Below are positions 14,149 through 22,556 of a stretch of 41,277 bases of DNA, piece by piece. How positions within the stretch are numbered: the stretch's first letter is position 1; every line of letters starts with the position of its first letter. Under the pieces are notes generated by a model. It made no database searches. It saw only the letters and a list, made by a program, of their open reading frames with translations, and was not told the DNA's origin. Both the position numbers and the translations under genes were made by a program. The stretch is from a virus. The stretch is taken from positions 1 through 41,277 of IMG/VR virus record IMGVR_UViG_3300037587_000430; one strand, written 5' to 3'.

Positions 14149-15795
14149 ATGGCTTATAAGAAAAGTGCGACTAATCCCCAAGAGTTAGTAAAGCAGTATG
14201 ATACCTTAAAAGTTGACCGCCAGAATATGTATTCACTTTGGGAGGAGTGCCGCTTTTATTATAACTCTGAAAAGCAATCAATGCAGCCAGAGAATACCGG
14301 CAGCAAGAATATCCACCAATCAACGCCACTGAATCCAGTTGGCTATGATTCTTCAATGCGTTTGGCTTCTGGTCTATTCTCAAATACATGGTCATCTGGA
14401 GAGCAATCTTTTTCTTTCAAAGTTTCACAGGCTCAATTAGGTGAAAATGAAGACGAGATGAAAGATTGGGCTATGGATGCGGCTAAGGCTTGCATGGATA
14501 GAATCACAAGCACGAACTTTTCCATTACCGCTTATGATATGATGCTTAGTTATTCCCGACTTTGTACAGGTGTGCTCTATTTTGAATGGCAGCAGAATAA
14601 GGGATTAGTTTTTAAAGAGATCCCTATCACTGATTGTTGCATTGCCGAAGATTCCGACGGCTATGTCAATACTGTTATCCGTGAGTTCCAGTTCACAAAT
14701 AAGCAAGCCTTTCAGAAGTGGGGCGATTCGTGTCATCAATCAGTCAAAGATGACGCTATGGACGCTCAGAAATCCAACGAGAAAGTAACCTATTTACATT
14801 TTGTCATGCCGCGCAGAGAGTATAAGAAAGACTCTAAGCATAAAATGGAGCTTCCCTTTAAAAGCTGCTATGTCAATCTGGAGAAAAAGCATTTAGTTGA
14901 CGAAGGTGGATATTCATATTTCCCTTACGCGACGCCAAGGTTTTTGCACAATAAGCAGATGCCATATGGACGTGGGCAAGCCTTTGCCGCTCTTGATGTC
15001 ATGCGAGTATTGACTAAGATGGGCGAAAATATCGACGATGGTGTTGAGATGGGCATCAACCCGCCGACTTTCTTTTTCGGTAATATTGAAGAGGAAGACA
15101 TTGATCTTGAGCCAGCCGGGGTAAGTCACTTATCCACAGATTCAAGCGTCACACAATATCAAACTAACTTAGATTTGCCAAATGCCATCGCACGGGAGCA
15201 AGCCAAAGAAGAGGAAATCAGGCGCCTATTCTTCAATGATGTCTTTATCACCATCGATGGTGAAACAGCTTTAAAGAATGTTACGGCCACGGCTATTGAC
15301 TTCATACGAGCTGAGCGCATTTCGGCCTTATTGCCAATCGTTAACCGCTTGTATGATGAGTTCTACAGCCCAATGCTTAAAGGAGTCTTGCAAATTCTTG
15401 TCGAGAATGGAGAGATAGAGCCACCGCCATCGATTGATATCAGGAATTTACGCGTTGAATACTCAACTAAGCTTGACCAGAAGCTAAAGCTTCAAGAGAG
15501 CAATCAGATTCTTACCGGTATCATGGAGGTTCAGCAGGTTATTGCGGCAATGGAAGAGTCGCCAGGCTTAAAGCATCTTGTTAAATTTGATGAAGTTGCT
15601 CGGGATCTATTTAGAAATAAGAATGTGCCTTCTAAATATATCCTCTCAGAAGAAGAAACTGAAGAGTCGAGAGCAGAAGAAGCGACGGCAATCGCTGAAC
15701 AGAAGAAACAAGAGATGATTGCTGAGAAGATAAAACCAATCGACCCATTAAAAACACCTGAACCTGGATCAATGGCAACTGAGGGAAATATGTAA
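14149..15795 (+). CDS. head-to-tail connector (portal) protein
   Basis: 548 residues, close to T7 gp8 (536). T7-family features are visible: an early KQYDTLKVDRQNMYSLWEEC helix, the segment SMRLASGLFSNTWSSGEQSF, the central PYGRGQAFAALDVMRVLTKM, and the late helices with TATAIDFIRAERISALLPIV. It forms the ring through which DNA enters and leaves and on which the tail is built. The last 60 residues are charged and flexible. Position right after packaging genes and before scaffold fits. Confidence 0.9.
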   Translation: MAYKKSATNPQELVKQYDTLKVDRQNMYSLWEECRFYYNSEKQSMQPENTGSKNIHQSTPLNPVGYDSSMRLASGLFSNTWSSGEQSFSFKVSQAQLGENEDEMKDWAMDAAKACMDRITSTNFSITAYDMMLSYSRLCTGVLYFEWQQNKGLVFKEIPITDCCIAEDSDGYVNTVIREFQFTNKQAFQKWGDSCHQSVKDDAMDAQKSNEKVTYLHFVMPRREYKKDSKHKMELPFKSCYVNLEKKHLVDEGGYSYFPYATPRFLHNKQMPYGRGQAFAALDVMRVLTKMGENIDDGVEMGINPPTFFFGNIEEEDIDLEPAGVSHLSTDSSVTQYQTNLDLPNAIAREQAKEEEIRRLFFNDVFITIDGETALKNVTATAIDFIRAERISALLPIVNRLYDEFYSPMLKGVLQILVENGEIEPPPSIDIRNLRVEYSTKLDQKLKLQESNQILTGIMEVQQVIAAMEESPGLKHLVKFDEVARDLFRNKNVPSKYILSEEETEESRAEEATAIAEQKKQEMIAEKIKPIDPLKTPEPGSMATEGNM

Positions 15796-16038
15796 ATGAC
15801 CAAAGACGAGCTAAATAAAATGCAGGACGATATCAAAGTCCAAGATGAGTTAAAGGCGTGGATCAAGAACCCAAGAGGTTTTGATTTTCATCATGGTAGT
15901 TCTGTCAATGATTATAAAGGAGATATGCACAGGTTTTCTATCCATGCAAAACATATGCTCCGAGATATGCTTGTGGCTCATGCTGAGTATTTAGTTCAGA
16001 AGATTGATGATGATCTTAAAGCGAAAGGTGTCGATTAA
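15796..16038 (+). CDS. small hypothetical head-region protein
   Basis: 80 residues, helical ends (TKDELNKMQDDIKVQDELKA, ARD-like HAEYLVQKIDDDLKAKG). No family. Lies between connector and scaffold and overlaps the next start. Confidence 0.6.
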   Translation: MTKDELNKMQDDIKVQDELKAWIKNPRGFDFHHGSSVNDYKGDMHRFSIHAKHMLRDMLVAHAEYLVQKIDDDLKAKGVD

Positions 16039-16232
16039 TGAACAAAGACGAGAGGCGAGAGCTTTACCATGCAGTGTTTAAGACTCCTCAAGGAATCAAG
16101 GTCCTTGAAGACTTATCACGGATGTGTGAATTCAAACACACTTCATTTGATCCAGAACCCATGAAGATGGCCAATAAGGAAGGAAAGAAAGAACTTTACC
16201 GATACATACAAAAACAACTAGAGGCGAAATAA
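16038..16232 (+). CDS. small hypothetical head-region protein
   Basis: 64 residues, charged and helical (NKDERRELYHAVFKTPQGIK, VLEDLSRMCEF). Resembles the short proteins found between connector and scaffold in several marine podoviruses. Function unknown. Confidence 0.6.
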   Translation: MNKDERRELYHAVFKTPQGIKVLEDLSRMCEFKHTSFDPEPMKMANKEGKKELYRYIQKQLEAK

Positions 16233-16233
16233 T

Positions 16234-17109
16234 ATGGACGAACCAGCACCAGCACCCACAGAACCGGCAGCACCAATTGATACACCGTCAACTGAACCAT
16301 CAACACCAGCACCAGAACCAACAGCCAATTTACTTGGTTCAGTTGATGACGGTGGGGGTATTCAGCCAGATACGAGCAATGAGCCGTGGTTCAATCAGCT
16401 TGACGAGGAATACCGAACTAATCCAAACGTAACAAAATACGATTCAATGAATGAGATGGCTAAAGGCTTAATCAATCAATCGGCTTTAATTGGCAAAAAA
16501 GGCATCATCAGACCTGGCGAAGATGCAACACCGGAAGAAATGGGCGAATATTTCAACTCTATTGGCCGACCTGCTGAATCCAGCGGCTATAAATATGAAC
16601 CAATCGAAGGCGCGCCAGAGGTAGATTCAGATGCAATGGCTAGCTTTACGGAGTTTGCCCATCAAAAGGGATTTACTCAGGAACAATATCAGAGTGTAAT
16701 TGAACTTGATCTGCAAAGGCAGCAAGAAAGCCAAGTGCTATTTGAACAGGAAAAAGTTGATGAAATCGCCCAAACTCGTATGGCTATTTATGATGAGTTA
16801 GGCGAGGCAGAAGGAAACGCCTTAATTCAAGATGCCGATTCAGCAGCAGTGTCACTGGGTTTAATCGATGTATTAAGGGACGCTGGTGTCATTAATAACT
16901 TAGGCTTAATTAAAGCCCTTGCCAATGCCCGTAAAGATCTTGGCTCAAGCTCAATGGTTGGTGGTGAGCAGATAAGTACCGAGAGCTTTGAAACACAAGT
17001 GGCAGCGATCAGAGCGAATCCAGCATTTAAAGATCATACCCATCCTGACTTCAAGGGTTTAGAAGCTAAAATGGATTCGTTATTTAAAGTGAGATTTCCT
17101 GGTAAGTAA
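16234..17109 (+). CDS. capsid scaffold (assembly) protein
   Basis: 291 residues, acidic. A Pro/Ala/Thr-rich start (EPAPAPTEPAAPIDTPSTEP) is followed by a helical, Gln/Glu-rich body (FAHQKGFTQEQYQSVIELDL) and a C-terminal helix with basic residues (LEAKMDSLFKVRFPGK) that can bind the capsid protein. This matches T7 gp9-type scaffolds. It lies just before the capsid gene, separated only by the RNA unit. Its stop is followed at once by the -35 box of that unit's promoter. Confidence 0.8.
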   Translation: MDEPAPAPTEPAAPIDTPSTEPSTPAPEPTANLLGSVDDGGGIQPDTSNEPWFNQLDEEYRTNPNVTKYDSMNEMAKGLINQSALIGKKGIIRPGEDATPEEMGEYFNSIGRPAESSGYKYEPIEGAPEVDSDAMASFTEFAHQKGFTQEQYQSVIELDLQRQQESQVLFEQEKVDEIAQTRMAIYDELGEAEGNALIQDADSAAVSLGLIDVLRDAGVINNLGLIKALANARKDLGSSSMVGGEQISTESFETQVAAIRANPAFKDHTHPDFKGLEAKMDSLFKVRFPGK

Positions 17110-17138
17110 TAGACAATTAAGCTACAAAGAGGTATAAT
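17110..17138 (+). promoter_or_regulatory. near-consensus sigma70 promoter of the structured RNA
   Basis: TAGACA (17110-17115), 17-bp spacer, TATAAT (17133-17138). One mismatch in the -35 and none in the -10 make it the best promoter in the window. Start is expected at about 17145. Confidence 0.8.
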
Positions 17139-17144
17139 ATTAAA

Positions 17145-17428
17145 TGATTTTAACCCTCTACATAACGGTGGCTCTATTGAGCACACCACCGGCATTTAGT
17201 CAACGTGCCGGACCTGTAGTAATGAGAGTAGAAGCGGTTCTGGAGAGTAGGGAGGTTTTACAGCCGACTATTATAATTACCAGACCAGAACTGCTGCAAA
17301 TCTACTTAGCTATAATCCCTCTTAACGGAATAGCAAACAATTCAATCTGGTTACGGCGCAGAGTTAAGGGCTCTGTCTGCTGTTGACTACGAAGATTTGC
17401 CCCGACTAAGTAAAGTCGGGGCTTTTTT
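17145..17428 (+). ncRNA. putative structured non-coding RNA, no known family
   Basis: About 284 nt between its own promoter and terminator. Complementary segments seen directly: GGTG+GCTC / GAGC+CACC hairpin (17167-17174 with 17179-17187, one bulged A, loop TATT); CCGGCA/TGCCGG (17189-17194 with 17206-17211); an 11-bp helix with one G-U pair, 17233-17243 with 17285-17295; immediately next to it GCAAATCT/AGATTTGC, 17296-17303 with 17393-17400; and CAGAG/CTCTG, 17359-17363 with 17371-17375, whose loop TTAAGGG could pair with 17317-17325. The one long frame here starts at 17144, at the transcript's own 5' end with no ribosome site, so coding is unlikely. I matched no tRNA, tmRNA or known phage RNA class. 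Possible roles: regulation of capsid/scaffold ratio, antisense to host RNA, or packaging. Confidence 0.65.
17399..17428 (+). terminator. intrinsic terminator of the structured RNA
   Basis: GCCCCGACT (17399-17407), loop AAGTAA, AGTCGGGGC (17414-17422), then TTTTTT. Nine perfect base pairs. The first two bases can alternatively join the 17296-17303 helix. Confidence 0.92.
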
Positions 17429-17449
17429 GTGCTATAAAATTAATACAGT

Positions 17450-17478
17450 TTGCATAATCCATAAATAATATTTATATT
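17450..17478 (+). promoter_or_regulatory. sigma70-type promoter for the capsid gene
   Basis: TTGCAT (17450-17455), 17-bp spacer, TATATT (17473-17478). A second promoter is needed here because the terminator just upstream would stop transcripts from the scaffold side. Start expected near 17485. Confidence 0.55.
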
Positions 17479-17484
17479 AGAGTT

Positions 17485-17597
17485 AAGGACACCCCGTTTC
17501 TACGGCCCTTGTTTTATCCAAAACATCGGCCCCTTCCAACATTTAGAAGACAAGGCCATAACAACAAATGGTTTTAATCTAAATACAGGAGTGCCTC
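17485..17597 (+). promoter_or_regulatory. structured 5' leader of the capsid mRNA
   Basis: About 113 nt. GGCC-C-TTGT (17504-17512) can pair with ACAAGGCC (17550-17557) with one bulged C, forming a stem over the middle of the leader. AGGAG at 17587-17591 is the ribosome site. A stable leader may raise capsid mRNA life. Confidence 0.45.
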
Positions 17598-18596
17598 ATG
17601 GCCCTAACATTCGATGAACATAATAAGGTAAGATACCGCAATTCAATCCTCCACTTAGCTGGTGAGCTAAGAAAATCCATGCTGGAGGAATATGTTGAAA
17701 AAGATAACCAACAGGGTGAAATCATTTTCCTTGACTCGGTTGTTGCTGATGACGAAGCAAACTCAGGCTTGGTAACTAGCCTTGATGCGAACTACCGCAA
17801 AGGTTACGAGCAGGGAACAGCCAACCATGCTAATTTCATGCTTACCCAGACGCCGCACCATGAAATCCTCAGAACCAGAACTCAACTTGTTCCGATTCTG
17901 AACGACACTGGCCACACCTTCCGATCACTTGATAAAGCTTTGGCTAATCAAAATGAATCATCTAAGGTTCTGATTGAATTGACTGGTCGTATGGCGAAGA
18001 AGAAAGAGCGAATTATCCTTGATGCTCTTTTTGCCAACTCAGTAACTCGCGGTAAGAATGAAGGTGTAGGCGCACCGGTTATTTTTCCAACGGCTCAAGA
18101 GATTCCTGTTGCTAGTGGCGAGCTTGATAAAGATGTCTGTAACGACATTAAAACCAAGTTTGAAGAGAATTACATCGGCTCAGTTGGTGTTGATGAGGCA
18201 ATTATGATGCTCATCTCTCCACAGCAGAAAAACTTCCTAATCGCTAATAGTGGTGGAGTCCTTCACAGTAGAGACTTTATTGCTGCAAGTGGTCACTTCG
18301 AAGGTGGAACACTCCCTGACGTTTACGGCGTGCATATGATCGTTCACCCTGAATTAACTCAAGGCCGTGGCTATGAAGTTGATGGCGACGGTAACGGCAC
18401 TTGGTCAGGTGGCCGTGCGGTTGCCTTCACCAAAAAGTGGGGCTGCTTCAACCAGTTCGAAGGTCTTGATTCAAACATCGACCGTGATCCTGGCGAAAGA
18501 TTCCAGATGAAATTGTACATCAGCGAAATGATCAACGCAGCCCGCGAAGATGATAAGCGTGTTGTCCATGTTCAGTTCGGTACGCAAGCGCCGTAA
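17598..18596 (+). CDS. major capsid protein
   Basis: 332 residues. The body matches podovirus capsid proteins of the T7/related HK97-fold type: a helical start (VRYRNSILHLAGELRKSMLE), the segment RKGYEQGTANHANFMLTQTP, the ISPQQKNFLIANSGGVLHSRD region and a conserved C-terminal domain (DPGERFQMKLYISEMINAAR). It builds the icosahedral shell. It has its own promoter and leader, fitting high demand. A stem-loop without a T-run follows it. Confidence 0.88.
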   Translation: MALTFDEHNKVRYRNSILHLAGELRKSMLEEYVEKDNQQGEIIFLDSVVADDEANSGLVTSLDANYRKGYEQGTANHANFMLTQTPHHEILRTRTQLVPILNDTGHTFRSLDKALANQNESSKVLIELTGRMAKKKERIILDALFANSVTRGKNEGVGAPVIFPTAQEIPVASGELDKDVCNDIKTKFEENYIGSVGVDEAIMMLISPQQKNFLIANSGGVLHSRDFIAASGHFEGGTLPDVYGVHMIVHPELTQGRGYEVDGDGNGTWSGGRAVAFTKKWGCFNQFEGLDSNIDRDPGERFQMKLYISEMINAAREDDKRVVHVQFGTQAP

Positions 18597-18613
18597 TATA
18601 ACTGCATAACTCA

Positions 18614-18645
18614 GCCTCAGACTGTACTCGCCTCCAGTCTGGGGC
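18614..18645 (+). promoter_or_regulatory. stem-loop after the capsid gene
   Basis: GCCTCAGACT (18614-18623) pairs with AGTCTGGGGC (18636-18645), ten pairs including one wobble, loop of 12. No T-run follows, so it is more likely an mRNA-stability or partial attenuation element than a full terminator. Confidence 0.65.
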
Positions 18646-18668
18646 TGCCTAATATAAGGATCATATCA

Positions 18669-19295
18669 ATGTCACTTGCCACAACTTTTACCGATGTCGC
18701 CAACTTAGCCTTAAAGAGTCTTGGAGCTAAAGTAATCCAAAGCCTTGACGCGAACGATACACACTCACAGAGAATCAACGGCGTTATCGATGAAGTAGTT
18801 CGACAAGTACAGAGCGAGATATCATGGCCGGAACTATTAAATGTTGAGCTCCTGGTAAAACTCCCGGATAATTTTGGAGATAGTGCAGCTATTTTTCGCT
18901 ATCAATTGCCGGAAGACTTTTTATCAGTTGTTGAAACTGATGGTAACCTAGATTGGGAAATATTCGACGGGGCTTTTGTCACAATAGCGACAGAGGTAAA
19001 ATTAATATATAAATCTTATAGGCCAGATGTCACCAAATGGTCAGCAGAAATGACCGAAATGATTTATAAGAAGTTGGCCTCAGAAATAGCAATGCCGACT
19101 ACTCAAGATTTAAACACCGCTCAAATGGCCACACAACGCTTTGAAGTGTGCCGCGACAGGCTATTGCCCCAGATGAAAAACCGCTGTAGAAAAAGGCAGC
19201 AGGTCTTAAGGCGATTTACTTATTTGCAGGTGCGGGATTATCACCGTAATAATACTTTTGGAGAAAGGCCGCTAGTTCTTGAGAATACCCCGTGA
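18669..19295 (+). CDS. tail tubular protein A-like
   Basis: 208 residues (T7 gp11 is 196). Pattern FTDVANLALKSLGAKVIQSL, then DEVVRQVQSEISWPEL, and a C-terminal MIYKKLASEIAMPTTQDLN region, as in gp11-type adaptors. It forms the ring between connector and nozzle. It overlaps the next gene by 4 bp. Confidence 0.85.
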   Translation: MSLATTFTDVANLALKSLGAKVIQSLDANDTHSQRINGVIDEVVRQVQSEISWPELLNVELLVKLPDNFGDSAAIFRYQLPEDFLSVVETDGNLDWEIFDGAFVTIATEVKLIYKSYRPDVTKWSAEMTEMIYKKLASEIAMPTTQDLNTAQMATQRFEVCRDRLLPQMKNRCRKRQQVLRRFTYLQVRDYHRNNTFGERPLVLENTP

Positions 19296-21985
19296 GCGAT
19301 AAAATACCGATTATTAAATTTAACTCCGGTGAGATAAGCCCTGAGTTATGGTGGCGCTCTGATATTGATAAATATATGGGCTCAAGCAGAAGGCTAGAAA
19401 ACTTCATAGTCCAGCCCCAGGGATCAATTAAAAGACGCTTTGGCTCTCGCGTTATTGCTCGATTAGGTGATAAGGGTGAGTTTGTTGATGCCCGCATTAT
19501 TCCTTGGGTTATCACTCGCGATGATTACTTTCAATTAATATTTACACCAGGTGGCATACTTTCAATTTATAGCCGTCTCGGTGTATTAGTCGATAGCTTA
19601 ACACATCCTTATTCAGCGATAGAACTGGCACAGATGGACTTTCAGCAGGTATTCGACGTGATGTACATTGCACATGAGAACCACCCATTGCAGGATTTGA
19701 GCAGGCCATCGCAATTTACCTTCAGCTTATCCGATCACCTTTTTGCCGGTGGCCCATTCAACACTCAAAATGTGGACACTTCCCAGACCCTAGGATTAAC
19801 CGTCACCGCAAACCAAGACGAATTCACCCTTGATTATGTCGGGGCAACTCCTCCTTTTGTATCAACTGATGTGGGTCGCTTGGTTAAGATCCTTTATGAT
19901 GCTAATCGTAGTTTAACGGATAAGTTTGATTTTGATTCTACTGGTGTTTCTTCTGCATCATTGCCAGGATTTGGCGCGGTAACGATGAGGACTGAAGGCG
20001 GCATCTGGGGCGGCAAATTAGATTTAGAGAAGAGTGTTGATGGTGGCGTTACTTGGCAGGTCATCGGAACAGTTCAAAGTAATACCGATGCGACAGATCA
20101 GCGAAACGGAGAATTGACCCGCGATGTTGAAGAATTTAATGCTCTGGTTAGAGTTACGATGTCAGTATCTGGAAATCCAACTGATGAGAGCGGCTGTGTT
20201 TGGTACTTAGAGGTATCTAATGATCAGTTTAACTATGTCGAGATATCCCAGTTTAACTCATCTTCTCAGGTTTTGGCTACACTTGTTGCTGGGGAATGGG
20301 CGAATACTGCAGCCACCTACAATTATTCACTGGGCGCATTCTCAGAAACCACAGGTTACCCACGAACAGTCACAGTTTTTGAAGAAAGGTTAATGTTAGG
20401 CGGCACAAAATCAAAGCCCGCAACTATTTACGGCTCCCAAACTAATAACTGGGAAGCATTTGCAGCCGGCACTTTTGAAACAAGCCCGATTATCTTTAGC
20501 CTTTCCAGTGATACACGAAACACAATCAATTGGTTGGTTCCCGAAAAGCAGTTAATTATAGGAACGGACTCAAGTGAGTGGACAATAGGCACACGCGACA
20601 ATGATAAAGTTTTGTCAGGCTCCAATGTTACAGCACGGCGTCACTCTCAATATGGCAGCGCTCAAACACAGCCAGTCCAGGCCGGTGATATGACTTTGTA
20701 CATTGAGTCAGGCGGCAAGAGGCTTAGGACGTCTAGCTACAGCTTTCAAGATGACGGCTATATCTCGGATGACATGAATTTATTGGCCAGACAAATTACC
20801 GAAACGGTTGATTTGATGGAATTGGCCTATACCAGAACACCGGACAAATTAGTTTGGGCTATACTTACAGATGGATCTCTTGCTAGTTTCACCTTTGAGC
20901 GCGCTCACAATGTTCTAGCATGGGCACGCCATCCGATGCCAGGCGCAACAATCTTGTCAATTGATTCAGTCATTGGCCCGTCTAATGATGAAGTCGGGCT
21001 GATAGTCGAGAGAAGCGACGGCATTTACTACGAAGTGATTAACAGCACAAACCTTTGTTTAGATTGGCAGCAGCAATTTACAGTTGAGAGCTTCAAAGAG
21101 ATTGTTACTCTTGCCGGTGAAGAGGACGATTTGCTTTATCACGATCATTTATTAAGACGAGAAGAGGCGCCGTTCATTGGAATTGGTTCTTTTATTCGGC
21201 CTATTGCACCATTAACCACACCGATTATTAAATATGCTGGTTTGCCAATGACTGAGGGGGATGATTATTTAAAGTTTTCCGACACTTTGTTTTGGGTTGA
21301 TAAAATCCCAAATCCTGATTTATTAACTTTATTTGATGGGTTCACAGAGATATTGACTCATGATAAATTCAAAGGTGAGCATAGTTTCACGATAACAGTC
21401 AATACAAATAATGTAACAATGTCCACAGCGGTAATAAAATACAATGCTGGTACGCTTACAAGAGATGTAGATTTTTATGAAATGTCGGGAGTTGGCCAGT
21501 TCCTTATTATCGGCCAAGAGGGTTTGAATATTAATCTTTACACGGTTGAAGATGGGGCGGCGAGTCCATTGCCCGTAGACGACTGGAAGATTCAAGTCCC
21601 TAGAGTAATGGTTTCAATTGATGGCGAAGACGAGCCCGAATTTACGATAGGTTTGGCCGAGGAAAGCTTTATTGAGATCAACGACCCCGCGCCAATGCAA
21701 GGCCCGGGTATGCGACGAAATACTCCCGAAGTTGAGATATATTTGCATAACGCTATTGGCGGGGAAATCTCCACTAATGGAAATGACTTTGATGATATAT
21801 TTATGATAGCCGTTAATATTGTTCCAAGTTCTTTAATTGAACCATTCACGGGAAAAAAGAGATTAGCTGTAAATCACGGTTACAGTAATGATGAAGAAGA
21901 TAGTATAATGATAAGAAACAACTCAGTCCACGGCATGACAATTTGTGCCTTAAGCCTACTTGGCAGAGTCACGGGGAAAAAATAA
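19292..21985 (+). CDS. tail tubular protein B-like (nozzle)
   Basis: 897 residues (T7 gp12 is 794). The start IIKFNSGEISPELWWRSDID and RRLENFIVQPQGSIKRRFGS is the signature of gp12-type nozzle proteins; VTVFEERLMLGGTKSKPATI and the segment around SEWTIGTRDNDKVLS are also typical. It makes the tail nozzle that holds the fibres. The extra length lies mostly in the middle and C-terminal beta-rich parts. Confidence 0.88.
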   Translation: MSDKIPIIKFNSGEISPELWWRSDIDKYMGSSRRLENFIVQPQGSIKRRFGSRVIARLGDKGEFVDARIIPWVITRDDYFQLIFTPGGILSIYSRLGVLVDSLTHPYSAIELAQMDFQQVFDVMYIAHENHPLQDLSRPSQFTFSLSDHLFAGGPFNTQNVDTSQTLGLTVTANQDEFTLDYVGATPPFVSTDVGRLVKILYDANRSLTDKFDFDSTGVSSASLPGFGAVTMRTEGGIWGGKLDLEKSVDGGVTWQVIGTVQSNTDATDQRNGELTRDVEEFNALVRVTMSVSGNPTDESGCVWYLEVSNDQFNYVEISQFNSSSQVLATLVAGEWANTAATYNYSLGAFSETTGYPRTVTVFEERLMLGGTKSKPATIYGSQTNNWEAFAAGTFETSPIIFSLSSDTRNTINWLVPEKQLIIGTDSSEWTIGTRDNDKVLSGSNVTARRHSQYGSAQTQPVQAGDMTLYIESGGKRLRTSSYSFQDDGYISDDMNLLARQITETVDLMELAYTRTPDKLVWAILTDGSLASFTFERAHNVLAWARHPMPGATILSIDSVIGPSNDEVGLIVERSDGIYYEVINSTNLCLDWQQQFTVESFKEIVTLAGEEDDLLYHDHLLRREEAPFIGIGSFIRPIAPLTTPIIKYAGLPMTEGDDYLKFSDTLFWVDKIPNPDLLTLFDGFTEILTHDKFKGEHSFTITVNTNNVTMSTAVIKYNAGTLTRDVDFYEMSGVGQFLIIGQEGLNINLYTVEDGAASPLPVDDWKIQVPRVMVSIDGEDEPEFTIGLAEESFIEINDPAPMQGPGMRRNTPEVEIYLHNAIGGEISTNGNDFDDIFMIAVNIVPSSLIEPFTGKKRLAVNHGYSNDEEDSIMIRNNSVHGMTICALSLLGRVTGKK

Positions 21986-21986
21986 T

Positions 21987-22556
21987 ATGACACGGTACAA
22001 ATTTTTGCTACTCTTAAATTTTGTGAGTGAGGAGTGTGTTGTTACAGCCGCTGCGGTCGGCATTGGATTGGCGATATTTTCGGCAGCAGCTAGCGCCTAT
22101 GGCGTTTATAGCCAACACGAAGCCCAGAGTGCCGCAGCCAAACAGGCCGAATATGATGCAGAGTACCAAGCTGAGGTAGCCGAGAATAAAGCCGAGCAAG
22201 AGAAGCTTAACAGAGCCGAAAAAGAAAAGATTGATCGTTCTGAAACGGCCCGACGCAGAGCAGCACAGAGGGCTAGTTATGCCAAGTCTGGTGTATTGCT
22301 CGAAGGCACACCGCTTACAATGCTATCAGAGCAGGCCGGTGTTGATGAGCAGAATATTCAACAAGGCAATTTAGAGAGCCGCCAAAAACAGGCCAATCTT
22401 AGAGCTGGTGGTCAAGCTGCTTTACAATCTGGGAAGAACATCTCAAGCGCCTATAAATCCAAAGCAAAGACAAATCTAATTGGTGGGCTTGGTAAAACAG
22501 CGGCATCAGCTTATGAGAGTTATAATTGGTGGGATAAAAAAGGACCTAAAAAATAA
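21987..22556 (+). CDS. internal virion protein (T7 gp14-like)
   Basis: 189 residues from the ATG at 21987, two bases after the nozzle gene. A hydrophobic segment near the N-terminus (VTAAAVGIGLAIFSAAASAY) is followed by a long Ala/Glu/Lys-rich helix and a Gly/Ser-rich end. Size and order match T7 gp14 (196), which forms the outer-membrane pore during DNA entry. A GTG at 22022, closer to the hydrophobic segment, is an alternative start. Confidence 0.7.
   Translation: MTRYKFLLLLNFVSEECVVTAAAVGIGLAIFSAAASAYGVYSQHEAQSAAAKQAEYDAEYQAEVAENKAEQEKLNRAEKEKIDRSETARRRAAQRASYAKSGVLLEGTPLTMLSEQAGVDEQNIQQGNLESRQKQANLRAGGQAALQSGKNISSAYKSKAKTNLIGGLGKTAASAYESYNWWDKKGPKK

Noticed and set aside
17144-17386. 80-residue frame starting like a signal peptide (MILTLYITVALLSTPPAFSQ)
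   Set aside because: Its ATG lies at or before the predicted transcript start, there is no ribosome site, and the region is full of paired segments between a promoter and a terminator. Kept as an RNA gene instead.
17145-17428. tRNA, tmRNA or group I intron
   Set aside because: No T-loop GGTTCRA with acceptor stem, no tag frame, and no convincing intron core; promoter and terminator fit a free-standing RNA better.
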